From positions 1 to 20,393 of IMG/VR virus record IMGVR_UViG_3300030106_000525: 20,393 nt of DNA; one strand, written 5' to 3'. Under the pieces are notes generated by a model that saw only the letters and a program-made list of their open reading frames with translations, had not been told where the DNA came from and did no database searches. The DNA comes from a virus. Below, piece after piece: positions 6,318 through 12,663 of the stretch (the stretch's first letter is position 1; every line of letters begins with the position of its first letter). The translations under genes and the position numbers were made by a program.

Positions 6318-7991
6318 CTATGCAACATCCTTATTCATTACATTATAAATCATGGCATCAATGCCTTGTTTGTTCCAAAGATAGTTAAGGTGACAAGCTG
6401 CTCTGTACTTCGTCCAAGAGAAGTCAAAAGGATTTATAGTAATTCCTAAATTACCTAACATTATTCTCTGTTTATCACTAATCTTCTCATTAAGCCATCT
6501 TTTACCTTTCTTAGAACTATCACTATCTTCAATCTCTCTTAGAAAGTCGTCAGCAGACGCAATTGCTTGTTGCCTTGTTCCTATACTGACCATCCTTAAC
6601 TTGCCACCTGTACGCTTTACAATGCCACAAGACAAGTCTCCAAGATCAGCAATCAACGCAAAACCATTAAATCCTGTCGCAGACAAGCATTTACCTGTTC
6701 CAAATATATCTGTCCATCTAAACGGAGAGCGATCAATAAGTTCTACCTCTGTCATGTTAAACTCTACAAGGTTATCATCTTTGTCTTGACCAAACTCAAA
6801 ACCACAGATAGGACACTCTCTTACACCTAATGGCACTACAGAGTTACATTCAGGACAAGACTTCTCTGGTGCTTGACCACTGCCGTCTGCCTTGCCGCCA
6901 TCAAGATTGACATCATCTTCTAACGATCCATGTGTTAACACAGATGTACCAAAGTCTAATACGATACAATCTGTCTTAATAATGTTAGGATGTTCATCTG
7001 GATTAATTGTTCTTAATCCTCTGCCAATCATCTGTACCATTGTTGCTTTATAAGAACATGGTCTTGTTAATATAATGCAAGAGACAGGTGGTGCATCAAA
7101 ACCCTCTGTCAATACTGCCACATTTACAACTACCTGGAGTTCACCATTCTCTAAATCCTCAAGCATATTTGCACGAACAGTTTTATCTGTTTCACCTGTT
7201 ACAACTTCTGCTCTAACACCTTGATTGACAAACTCATCACATAAGTCTTCTGCATGAGCCACAGTAGAACAGAATACAACTGTCTTACGATCTGCTGCTC
7301 TTTGTCTCCATTCATCAACAACTCTTTGATTAATAGCTCGTTTGTTCATAATACGAGCCACCTGATCCATATCAAAATCAACTATTGTTTTACGAACATT
7401 TTGCAGTTCAGAACGTACACCTACGTCAATAACGTAAGTTCTTGGAGTTACAAGAAAACCCTCACGAATGAGTGTTGATATTTCTATTTGATGGCTGCAA
7501 TTGGTAAAGACCTCACGTAAACCTTTTTTATCACCACGATTAGGTGTGGCAGTAAAGCCAACGATTTCAACATTCTTATTAGTTTGTTTAGCATGATTAA
7601 TAATTCTTAGGTAAGTATCTGCAACAATGTGATGGCTCTCATCAACAACTACCATGTCAATTGGCTTCATGTTCTGCAAATTGTTCGGTCTTGATAACGT
7701 CTGCACCATAGAGAATACAGTGTCACCAGACCAATCTTTCGCTTCAGCATTGACAACGCTAGTAGATATGTTCGGATTAACTCTCTTAAACTTGTCCATG
7801 TTCTGGTTAACAAGCTCATCTCTGTGCTGTAATACAAGAACATTCTTATTATCTTTTCTCTTACCGATAAGAGATGACAACATGATTGTCTTGCCAGCTC
7901 CTGTAGGTGCGACAACAACAGTATTACCATGCTTGTCTAAAGCATCTGATGCAGAGTTAACTGCTATCTCTTGATATGGTCTAAGTAGCAT
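6318..7991 (-). CDS. SF2 DEAD/DEAH-box helicase with zinc ribbon
   Basis: Superfamily 2 helicase of 557 aa. Motif I APTGAGKT (28-35), motif II DESH (117-120), motif III TATP (147-150), a TEGFD segment (295-299) and motif VI QMIGRGLR (320-327) are all intact. A CPEC-x10-CPIC zinc ribbon follows at 379-396, then a unique C-terminal domain of about 160 residues ending with a Trp- and Tyr-rich stretch (WTKYRAACHLNYLW) similar to tails of phage helicases. Such proteins remodel forks or recombination intermediates, as UvsW does in T4, which fits the Sak4-like ATPase and Cas4-like nuclease in the same operon. The ATG at 7991 overlaps the preceding stop (TAATG). Confidence 0.9.
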   Translation of the reverse strand: MLLRPYQEIAVNSASDALDKHGNTVVVAPTGAGKTIMLSSLIGKRKDNKNVLVLQHRDELVNQNMDKFKRVNPNISTSVVNAEAKDWSGDTVFSMVQTLSRPNNLQNMKPIDMVVVDESHHIVADTYLRIINHAKQTNKNVEIVGFTATPNRGDKKGLREVFTNCSHQIEISTLIREGFLVTPRTYVIDVGVRSELQNVRKTIVDFDMDQVARIMNKRAINQRVVDEWRQRAADRKTVVFCSTVAHAEDLCDEFVNQGVRAEVVTGETDKTVRANMLEDLENGELQVVVNVAVLTEGFDAPPVSCIILTRPCSYKATMVQMIGRGLRTINPDEHPNIIKTDCIVLDFGTSVLTHGSLEDDVNLDGGKADGSGQAPEKSCPECNSVVPLGVRECPICGFEFGQDKDDNLVEFNMTEVELIDRSPFRWTDIFGTGKCLSATGFNGFALIADLGDLSCGIVKRTGGKLRMVSIGTRQQAIASADDFLREIEDSDSSKKGKRWLNEKISDKQRIMLGNLGITINPFDFSWTKYRAACHLNYLWNKQGIDAMIYNVMNKDVA

Positions 7992-8058
7992 TACTCATGT
8001 TCCCATCTATAGAATATGTGATCATTAATACGAACAGTTCTTGTAAACTTCTCTGACC
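7991..8058. repeat. Duplicated hydrolase-tail segment, copy 1
   Basis: 68-bp segment matching 8258-8325 at 56 of 68 positions by direct comparison. It encodes the last 20 or so residues of the 39-aa ORF, with the 19-residue identical string SEKFTRTVRINDHIFYRWE. The differences are largely synonymous, so the peptide has been kept while the DNA drifted. Confidence 0.85.
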
Positions 8059-8110
8059 CAAATGTACTATAAGTATATCCATTTTTTTTTATAAAGTTTT
8101 TTAGTTTCAT
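7991..8110 (-). CDS. 39-aa protein repeating the cell-wall hydrolase C-terminus
   Basis: The start is placed at ATG 8110 because GGAG lies eight bases upstream and the longer reading (to 8206) merely shadows the small CxxC gene. The product has a basic N-terminal half (MKLKNFIKKNGYTYSTFG) joined to a segment identical over 19 residues to the C-terminus of the SleB-type hydrolase encoded just upstream. It lacks the hydrolase catalytic region. It may be a remnant of a duplication, a decoy or partner subunit that shares the hydrolase tail, or just a leader for coupling to the helicase, whose ATG overlaps its stop. Function unknown. Confidence 0.5.
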   Translation of the reverse strand: MKLKNFIKKNGYTYSTFGSEKFTRTVRINDHIFYRWEHE

Positions 8111-8122
8111 TATTCTATCTCC
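8105..8122 (-). repeat. 18-bp start-site repeat, copy 1
   Basis: On the minus strand GGAGATAGAATAATGAAA, giving the ribosome-binding site and start of the 39-aa ORF. An identical 18-mer at 8253-8270 forms the end of the hydrolase gene and the start of the 47-aa gene. Confidence 0.8.
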
Positions 8123-8258
8123 TACTCTCTGCTTTTCTATCTGTCGTTTTATATGTTCTACTAAAAACGTATTCTCTTCCATGCTGAGAACATAGATATT
8201 TACCATGCTCTATAACAGTAGCTTCTTTGTTGCATTTGATGCACTTATGTTTTTTCAT
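8115..8258 (-). CDS. Small 47-aa CxxC/CxxH zinc-finger-like protein
   Basis: This 47-residue ORF begins MKKHKCIKCNKEATVIEHGK and has Cys6, Cys9, Cys23 and His26, a CxxC-x13-CxxH layout that could bind one zinc ion. The remainder is basic (ending KAESRR), which would suit nucleic-acid binding. The ATG at 8258 overlaps the hydrolase stop (TAATG) with GGAG eight bases upstream, and its 3' end lies just before the start of the 39-aa ORF. Small proteins of this kind are frequent in phages and mostly uncharacterised. The longer ORF reading through this DNA in another frame is its shadow. Confidence 0.6.
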   Translation of the reverse strand: MKKHKCIKCNKEATVIEHGKYLCSQHGREYVFSRTYKTTDRKAESRR

Positions 8259-8270
8259 TATTCTATCTCC
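8253..8270 (-). repeat. 18-bp start-site repeat, copy 2
   Basis: Same 18-mer as 8105-8122, here encoding the hydrolase C-terminus (Trp-Glu-Ile-Glu-stop) while acting as Shine-Dalgarno and start for the 47-aa gene. Confidence 0.8.
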
Positions 8271-8325
8271 CATCTATAAAATATGTGGTCATTTATTCTT
8301 ACAGTTCTGGTAAACTTCTCTGACC
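8258..8325. repeat. Duplicated hydrolase-tail segment, copy 2 (probable parent)
   Basis: 3' end of the hydrolase gene, matching 7991-8058 at 56 of 68 positions. This copy is taken as the parent because the segment is a natural part of the hydrolase fold here. Confidence 0.8.
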
Positions 8326-8680
8326 AGCTAGGTTTGACATAATGAGCATGATAATGTGTTGCTCCATTTGTAACATCAAACAAATATCCAGCCATCACTG
8401 CTTCAGCTATGTCAATAGCAAAACCCCAAGCAACCATGTCATCAATCTTTTCTGGTTTACCATCACACCAAAATGTAAACTGACATTCCCATTTTATAGG
8501 GATGCTGGTATCCCAACTATAATAGTTCCCTTGTTTCACAACATCACAAACATTATCTGGAAACCTATAGTCATACACTCGTTGTTGAATTGTTTGTGCC
8601 ACTGCGATTCTACCTACAGGTGGCTCTCCTCTAGCTTCAAAGAAAATGGCTGTGGCCATGCAAGTTATAGCATCAAACAT
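8258..8680 (-). CDS. SleB-type cell-wall hydrolase (Hydrolase_2 family)
   Basis: A 140-aa enzyme predicted to cleave peptidoglycan glycan strands, like the catalytic domain of the spore-cortex hydrolase SleB. It shows the EARGE motif (FFEARGEPPVGRIAVAQT, about 13-30) with probable catalytic Glu15, then ECQFTFWCDG (66-74), and the family's HYHAHYVKPSW (109-119) and tail ending in NDHIFYRW. No signal peptide is visible, so export would need a holin or incorporation in the virion. The ATG at 8680 has GAGAGGA eight bases upstream and overlaps the previous stop by eight bases; ATGs at 8716 and 8731 lie deeper in that gene. It is unusual in sitting within the replication operon, far from the T4-type lysozyme. 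Confidence 0.85.
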   Translation of the reverse strand: MFDAITCMATAIFFEARGEPPVGRIAVAQTIQQRVYDYRFPDNVCDVVKQGNYYSWDTSIPIKWECQFTFWCDGKPEKIDDMVAWGFAIDIAEAVMAGYLFDVTNGATHYHAHYVKPSWSEKFTRTVRINDHIFYRWEIE

Positions 8681-9833
8681 TGGTATTTTCCTCTCTGCCT
8701 CGTAAGATGTAATCATGTTCAATAATACCATTTTTCTTACTGCCTACCTTCATAGGCTCAATCCATATTCTTTTACCATCTGGCTTTCTTCTCCAGTGTC
8801 CTCTTCTCATATGTTCTGCTTTTGGTGTTCCTGTGCCACTGACAATACCTTTATAAACTTTTCTGATGTTAGGTTTAGGTAAATCAATTGTCACTAATTT
8901 AAGAGTATGTTTTGGTGCAATAACACCATATCGAGTATGTGTTACTTTAGGATTAGTTTTTGCATTGTTGTAAACAATATGATCATAATTAAGTGTACCT
9001 AAGATAGATATGATAAGTCTTAAATCACCCTCCATAGCAATTAAATCACCCTCAACTTGCTTACTCATACGATCATGGTCAAAACCACTGTTAAATTGTT
9101 TATCGGTAAGAAACATTTCTATGCCAATGGATTGACCTGTTTCAATCCTATCTTTAAACCATCCAAATGCTTTATTGTTATTTTTTTCTTTGACTGATTT
9201 CATGTACCCATTACCAAGCAAACTCTCCATAGTTTTTGTTCTGCTTAACTCTAGTAATTTTTTATCACGTACATTTACATTTCTATCCCAGTCAACAATA
9301 TCCTTAAATGCTTGTGATAATAACTTATTGTCATTAGAAAAATAGAAACCATTTCCAGAACAAAGTATTTTGCCGTTTGCAAAATTTTTATCGACACCAT
9401 ACATTGTATAAAAATATTGATTATTAATTTTTTGAATATGATAACCAACCTTTTCTAAACCTTCATATTTTTTTTCTAAAACATTATAGGTTGATCTAAG
9501 ACTATCATTTAATTTATAATCACAAATATTTAATCTTGATTTTTCATCCCATTCAATCCACATATTATTAAATGGTGGTATTGCTCTTTTAGCTAATTCT
9601 ACTAATTTAGTTGGACTTTCATAAGATAAATTTGTTGCTACTTCTAACAGTTTGTTATCAATAAAAAACTTTTGAGCATCAACTAATTCTCTTCTAGCTC
9701 TTCTTGATGCCATAATAGCATTTTTATTTGTATCTCTTTTACCAGCTTTTTTATTACTACAGAAATAATAGATACCTCTGTCTGGATTTGATAATCCAGC
9801 TAATACTTGATTTGCAAATAAGATATCATCCAT
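8673..9833 (-). CDS. Conserved-looking phage protein of unknown function, 386 aa
   Basis: A soluble protein beginning MDDILFANQVLAGLSNPDRG, rich in Lys, Asn and Tyr, without signal peptide or membrane segment. The C-terminal 60 residues have HMRRGHWRRKPDGKRIWIEP followed by VGSKKNG and a final His-Asp-Tyr, a pattern I associate with uncharacterised phage proteins whose tails are rich in Arg, His and Trp and may bind nucleic acid. The ATG at 9833 has AGGGG six bases upstream. The central part (YTMYGVDKNF, FDIVDWD-like stretches) matches nothing I know. It is the first gene after the two-hairpin leader and so may be regulated separately from the genes before it. A primary role in replication or host takeover is possible but not shown. 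Confidence 0.65.
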   Translation of the reverse strand: MDDILFANQVLAGLSNPDRGIYYFCSNKKAGKRDTNKNAIMASRRARRELVDAQKFFIDNKLLEVATNLSYESPTKLVELAKRAIPPFNNMWIEWDEKSRLNICDYKLNDSLRSTYNVLEKKYEGLEKVGYHIQKINNQYFYTMYGVDKNFANGKILCSGNGFYFSNDNKLLSQAFKDIVDWDRNVNVRDKKLLELSRTKTMESLLGNGYMKSVKEKNNNKAFGWFKDRIETGQSIGIEMFLTDKQFNSGFDHDRMSKQVEGDLIAMEGDLRLIISILGTLNYDHIVYNNAKTNPKVTHTRYGVIAPKHTLKLVTIDLPKPNIRKVYKGIVSGTGTPKAEHMRRGHWRRKPDGKRIWIEPMKVGSKKNGIIEHDYILRGREENTNV

Positions 9834-9854
9834 CACTATCCCCTTTCATAATGG

Positions 9855-9884
9855 TGGGGAGTTTTGCCTCCTATGTACTCCCCA
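9855..9884 (-). promoter_or_regulatory. Leader hairpin with competing Shine-Dalgarno-like stem
   Basis: On the minus strand TGGGGAG pairs with CTCCCCA across a 16-base loop containing AGGAGG. The same CTCC can pair instead with the loop GGAG, so two exclusive folds exist. It lies 20-50 bases upstream of the 386-aa gene. No U-tract follows, so it is not a typical terminator; it could control translation or mRNA processing. Confidence 0.4.
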
Positions 9885-9891
9885 AACATAG

Positions 9892-9924
9892 TCTAGCACA
9901 CACGAGGATTGTGTTGAGGCTAGA
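9892..9924 (-). promoter_or_regulatory. Second hairpin in the same leader
   Basis: TCTAGC pairs with GCTAGA (six base pairs), followed after a four-base bulge by ACACA pairing with TGTGT around a seven-base loop. This is 11 base pairs in an otherwise AT-rich genome, just downstream of the ssDNA-binding gene stop. It may protect the upstream mRNA 3' end or mark a processing site. Confidence 0.45.
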
Positions 9925-9936
9925 AACTGTGTGTGA

Positions 9937-10539
9937 CTACTTCGCCCAGTCAGGAACAGTGCCTTCTGAACTAGGTGCAGTAGATGTGCTAACATTATTA
10001 GCTGCACTAGTAGTCTGTTGTGGTTGATTAGGGCCAATATACCCATTCTGACCAACAGTAAGAGGTGCGATTAATCTATTCTTATCGGCATATCCATTTG
10101 TACCTTTTTCAATGCCAATCTTAATACACAACTGCATACCTCTTAAATCGTCAATACCATTGATCTTTCTCTTCTCTTGTGCTTCAGGAGACATATCATT
10201 TGAGTCAATACCTCTTGCACTCTCGATAATCGCTCTCATAAGTTTAAGACCAATATCTTTTGCAACAGGTACATTCTTCTCATTTAATTTATCTCCATCA
10301 ACAAAAAGTCTATGCCAAACTTTACGACCATCATAGTCACCACCAATGATGGTAAATTCTAATGGCAGCCATTTAGCTTTGCTATGTTGACTTTTAAGAA
10401 AAAAGTTTCCTCTCCCAAACTCAGGGATTTCAGTGTCACCACCTTGCAGTTGCATAACTGCATAAGCGATTGTTTTATCAGGGATTAATTCAAAATCACC
10501 TGTTTTTGTATCAGACTCAATTTGATTGAAATCAAGCAT
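9937..10539 (-). CDS. Putative single-stranded DNA-binding protein (DUF669-like)
   Basis: A 200-aa protein resembling the DUF669-type proteins encoded beside Sak4-like ATPases in phages and often proposed to bind ssDNA. Conserved-looking stretches are GGDYDGRKVWHRLFVDG (about 65-82), IGLKLMRAIIESARGI and the beta-rich IKIGIEKGTNGYADKNRL, followed by a Gln/Thr/Ser-rich linker and a short tail VPDWAK. The tail is not strongly acidic, unlike bacterial SSB. The ATG at 10539 has GGAGG five bases upstream and overlaps the previous stop by eight bases. Pairing with the upstream ATPase suggests it coats ssDNA for annealing or strand exchange. The assignment is by overall pattern, not a diagnostic motif. 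Confidence 0.6.
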   Translation of the reverse strand: MLDFNQIESDTKTGDFELIPDKTIAYAVMQLQGGDTEIPEFGRGNFFLKSQHSKAKWLPLEFTIIGGDYDGRKVWHRLFVDGDKLNEKNVPVAKDIGLKLMRAIIESARGIDSNDMSPEAQEKRKINGIDDLRGMQLCIKIGIEKGTNGYADKNRLIAPLTVGQNGYIGPNQPQQTTSAANNVSTSTAPSSEGTVPDWAK

Positions 10540-11395
10540 TATTACCTCCATTATTATTTTTAGCTAGATTAAAGTCTAAAGTATTATTTGGATTATTGCC
10601 ATCTCCATTAATTTTTTTCAATAGCTTACCCAAATGTGGTTCTTCTAGTAACTCTAGTTTACCAGATCGGTCTTTGGCAGGATAGTTCCATTCATTAAGA
10701 GTTTGACATACAAAGGCTCTGTAAGGTGGTGTCTTCTCATCACCTTGCATAACTGCCATTGTAATGACTTCATCTACAATGCCTGGTAGTTCCCTACCTG
10801 TCTTTGAACCCTCAATTTGGAGTTCATGTAATGGGCGACCATACTCATCAACACGGCTATCTAAAATGCCAACAAAGACAACATTCTTGTCTCTGATATG
10901 TTGAAGATGTGTTAACCACCCCATCATTTCTCTACCTTGCATACCATAAGCAGCTCTTGTATCTAATCGACCATTTGATGTCTTGCAATCAGGTTGGTTT
11001 TGACACCACTGAAAACACAGACGACCAGCTACAGTAATACTATCAATGAAGATAGTATCGTATTTAGCTAATAGTTCATGTGGATTACCATAGATTTGAC
11101 AAACTGCATCATAGTTTGCTTGTGAATATGCTTGGTCTTCATTGACAGTAGGATTAGGGCCACCTAAAAAACAAGCAAAGTTTCTACACTCTTGCCAAGT
11201 TTTAGGACGGATAACATCAATAGGCCAGCCACTGATGGCTGCATCTCCAGCCTCTAAATCCATAAACAAAGTTCGTTTACTGTCAAGGGTGCGGGCAAGA
11301 GTTGTCTTGCCTACACCACTAGGGCCAACGATAACCATCTTATGACCCCTTTTTTCTTTCAGCCTTTCTTCGGCAGAAATAATATTTAACCCCAT
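10532..11395 (-). CDS. Sak4-like RecA-fold ATPase (AAA_24)
   Basis: A 287-aa P-loop ATPase. Walker A is GPSGVGKT (24-31) and Walker B is TIFIDS (114-119). Further motifs are AAYGMQGREMMGWLTHLQ and the beta strand VVFVGILD, both typical of the phage nucleotide-binding AAA_24 group that includes the single-strand annealing ATPase Sak4. It ends with an Asn/Gly-rich tail. The family promotes ssDNA annealing or recombination with a partner SSB, which is encoded immediately downstream with an eight-base overlap. The ATG at 11395 overlaps the previous stop (TAATG) and has GGGGAG eight bases upstream. The Cas4-like nuclease and SF2 helicase of the same operon would complete a recombination set. Confidence 0.8.
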   Translation of the reverse strand: MGLNIISAEERLKEKRGHKMVIVGPSGVGKTTLARTLDSKRTLFMDLEAGDAAISGWPIDVIRPKTWQECRNFACFLGGPNPTVNEDQAYSQANYDAVCQIYGNPHELLAKYDTIFIDSITVAGRLCFQWCQNQPDCKTSNGRLDTRAAYGMQGREMMGWLTHLQHIRDKNVVFVGILDSRVDEYGRPLHELQIEGSKTGRELPGIVDEVITMAVMQGDEKTPPYRAFVCQTLNEWNYPAKDRSGKLELLEEPHLGKLLKKINGDGNNPNNTLDFNLAKNNNGGNNA

Positions 11396-11838
11396 TACTC
11401 ATTCTCCCCAAAAGTAATTTTAACACCTTGCAAACTAACAGTTCTAAACTTTTTAAGTTCTTGCTTTACATCAGGTGTTGCGTTGGTAAACCTTGCATCA
11501 GGAACAGTAATAGAAACCTTACTGTAGTGTCTTGCAAGATCAGATGGCAATGTATTCAAATATTCAAGCAACTTCTCTTGATCCCAAGAAGTTCTCTTTC
11601 TTAATTCTACTTTTACTTTGACACCATTGTCTTCAAAGTTAGCAGTGCCAAAATCTTTACCCTCATCAAAGAGTTGTTTCTTGGCTTTATCCAAATACAT
11701 CTGCTCAAGATTTTTATTAAATTCGTCGAGCTGTTGTTTAGCTTCCTCGAATTGTTTGGTCAAATACTCTTTCCTAAGTTTTAAAGATTGAGTATCAGAA
11801 ACATCAATGAATTTCATTGCACTAGAATTATTAGTCAT
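11395..11838 (-). CDS. Coiled-coil phage protein upstream of Sak4-like ATPase
   Basis: A 147-aa protein with a charged coiled-coil-like segment at about residues 18-58 (LKLRKEYLTKQFEEAKQQL and on), then a compact alpha/beta C-terminal part with ELRKRTSWDQEKLLEYL and a VSITVPDARF strand. It is the first gene behind the promoter at 11871-11899 and has a GAGGTGA Shine-Dalgarno. I do not recognise a named family, although genes of this shape often precede Sak4-like ATPases in phages. Its place suggests an early accessory factor for recombination or replication. Confidence 0.7.
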   Translation of the reverse strand: MTNNSSAMKFIDVSDTQSLKLRKEYLTKQFEEAKQQLDEFNKNLEQMYLDKAKKQLFDEGKDFGTANFEDNGVKVKVELRKRTSWDQEKLLEYLNTLPSDLARHYSKVSITVPDARFTNATPDVKQELKKFRTVSLQGVKITFGENE

Positions 11839-11860
11839 ATTTCACCTCGTAATGTTAAAC

Positions 11861-11871
11861 TAGAAATTCTA
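11861..11871. promoter_or_regulatory. Perfect 11-bp palindrome TAGAAATTCTA
   Basis: Lies at the expected transcription start of the replication-operon promoter, one base from the larger palindrome. It could be a second operator; AT-rich palindromes of this size also arise by chance, so support is modest. Confidence 0.35.
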
Positions 11872-11899
11872 ATATGGGATAATCCCATAAATATGTCAA
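11871..11899 (-). promoter_or_regulatory. Main promoter of the replication operon
   Basis: The minus strand reads TTGACA (11899-11894), a 17-base spacer and CATATT (11876-11871): a perfect -35, optimal spacing and four of six at -10. It starts directly after the DUF1064 stop codon and lies about 30-60 bases upstream of the first gene of the replication operon. It is probably read by host sigma70 RNA polymerase early in infection and controlled through the palindrome in its spacer. Confidence 0.7.
11873..11889. promoter_or_regulatory. 17-bp operator-like palindrome within promoter spacer
   Basis: TATGGGATAATCCCATA is a perfect inverted repeat of 8-bp arms around one base, placed between and overlapping the -35/-10 region. 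A repressor bound here would block polymerase. The half-site ATCCCATA recurs at 12190-12197 inside the DUF1064 gene. The nearby ribbon-helix-helix protein is the obvious candidate ligand, though this is inference. Confidence 0.6.
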
Positions 11900-12271
11900 C
11901 TACTTTTTTTTAGAAATTTTAATATCTATGTCAAATAGTGCTTTTACTAACTTCATTTTTAGCTTGAAATCAGTAGTTTGCACACCTTTTGCATCTTCAA
12001 CAATTTTTTCTTCTTTGCCGTTTTCATGCACCAATGTGTATACAAAATCTGCTATGTAATTACATATTTTATAGTTGTTAACTACAATTTCATATTTAAC
12101 TTGGCGTTCTAAATCCCTTACAACTCCAGCGAGTGCCATAGATGATAGTTGACCATAACGCTCTGCCTCCCATTTGGAGTCAAACTTGTATCCCATAAAC
12201 TCAGTTTTTTTAGCGTTATATTTATTATACTTCCCATACTGTCTAGGATAGTGTATACTTTTTTTAATCAT
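11900..12271 (-). CDS. DUF1064 phage nuclease (PD-(D/E)XK type)
   Basis: A 123-aa protein of the DUF1064 family, predicted restriction-like endonucleases found in many phages and suspected to process DNA junctions. It shows FMGYKFDSKWEAERYGQL (25-42), a RQVKYEI strand, YIADFVY with the catalytic Asp (72-78) and VEDAKG supplying the ExK-equivalent acidic and Lys residues (91-96), followed by DFKLKMKLVKALF. The N-terminus is basic. It starts at ATG 12271, 22 bases from the oppositely oriented regulator gene, and ends right at the replication promoter. It is therefore upstream of the main promoter and must use another one, not clearly visible. Confidence 0.8.
   Translation of the reverse strand: MIKKSIHYPRQYGKYNKYNAKKTEFMGYKFDSKWEAERYGQLSSMALAGVVRDLERQVKYEIVVNNYKICNYIADFVYTLVHENGKEEKIVEDAKGVQTTDFKLKMKLVKALFDIDIKISKKK
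12231..12259 (+). promoter_or_regulatory. Candidate promoter for the plus-strand island
   Basis: TTCCCA, 17 bases, then TATACT on the plus strand: four of six and five of six to consensus. It lies inside the 5' part of the opposing DUF1064 gene, 34 bases before the regulator ATG. Support is moderate because it is within coding DNA. Confidence 0.4.
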
Positions 12272-12292
12272 TTCTTAGAAAGGGTACACCAT

Positions 12293-12484
12293 ATGGCATC
12301 AAATGAAAAGTGGAAAAGTGTGAGTGTAGATATCAACACTTACAAGAGATTAAAAAAAATAGCTTTAGATGAAGATCGTAAAGTGGGTCAACAAATCACT
12401 AATCTTGTCAAGAAAGAATTTGAGTCAAGATATGGAAGTGATATTAAAGATATGGGTATTGGTTCTGCCAAACAGATACAATGA
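12293..12484 (+). CDS. Ribbon-helix-helix (Arc/CopG-like) DNA-binding regulator
   Basis: A 63-aa protein with the ribbon-helix-helix layout: a short strand KSVSVD (8-13), then INTYKRLKKIALDEDRKV and a second helix QQITNLVKKEFESRY. Such proteins dimerise, insert the paired strands into the DNA major groove and usually repress phage or antitoxin promoters. The frame is open further upstream, but that 48-residue extension is the reverse of the DUF1064 gene, and ATG 12293 (ASNEKW) has AGAAAGG about 10 bases upstream. It is on the strand opposite to almost all other genes and lies beside the operator-bearing replication promoter. It may repress early genes or itself. Confidence 0.75.
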   Translation: MASNEKWKSVSVDINTYKRLKKIALDEDRKVGQQITNLVKKEFESRYGSDIKDMGIGSAKQIQ

Positions 12485-12663
12485 AAAAAGAAGTATATAT
12501 ATATGCAACACAAGAAGCTGAGAATACTCCTATAACAATTAATATATTAGAACGTAATAAAGAATTTAAACATGACTTTCAGAAACATGAAATAACGTCA
12601 TATCAAGCTCTTAAATTAGCTACTGAAATAATGTTAATGTTGAAAAATAAAATTAAGGACTAA
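12481..12663 (+). CDS. Hypothetical 60-aa protein coupled to the regulator
   Basis: A 60-residue protein beginning MKKEVYIYATQEAENTPITI, with a beta-rich N-terminal half and a C-terminal helix (SYQALKLATEIMLMLKNKIK). Its ATG overlaps the regulator stop (ATGA), showing a two-gene operon. Its end overlaps the lysozyme 3' end by 11 bases, tail to tail. It could be a partner or corepressor of the ribbon-helix-helix protein; toxin-antitoxin pairing is not supported by any RelE-, MazF- or PIN-type residues. The codon use and lack of a strong Shine-Dalgarno leave some doubt. No membrane segment, so it is unlikely to be a holin. Confidence 0.55.
   Translation: MKKEVYIYATQEAENTPITINILERNKEFKHDFQKHEITSYQALKLATEIMLMLKNKIKD

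Noticed and set aside
9846-10055. 69-aa minus-strand ORF across the two-hairpin leader
   Set aside because: Mostly the out-of-frame 3' end of the ssDNA-binding gene; no ribosome-binding site, and the leader part is better explained as structured RNA.
12149-12292. 48-residue N-terminal extension of the regulator
   Set aside because: It reads antisense through the conserved DUF1064 gene and has a hydrophobic shadow composition; the internal ATG at 12293 fits the fold.
12293-12663. Ribbon-helix-helix gene plus 60-aa gene as a toxin-antitoxin pair
   Set aside because: The second protein has no residues or fold pattern of known toxins, and the adjacent palindromic promoter makes a phage regulator more likely.
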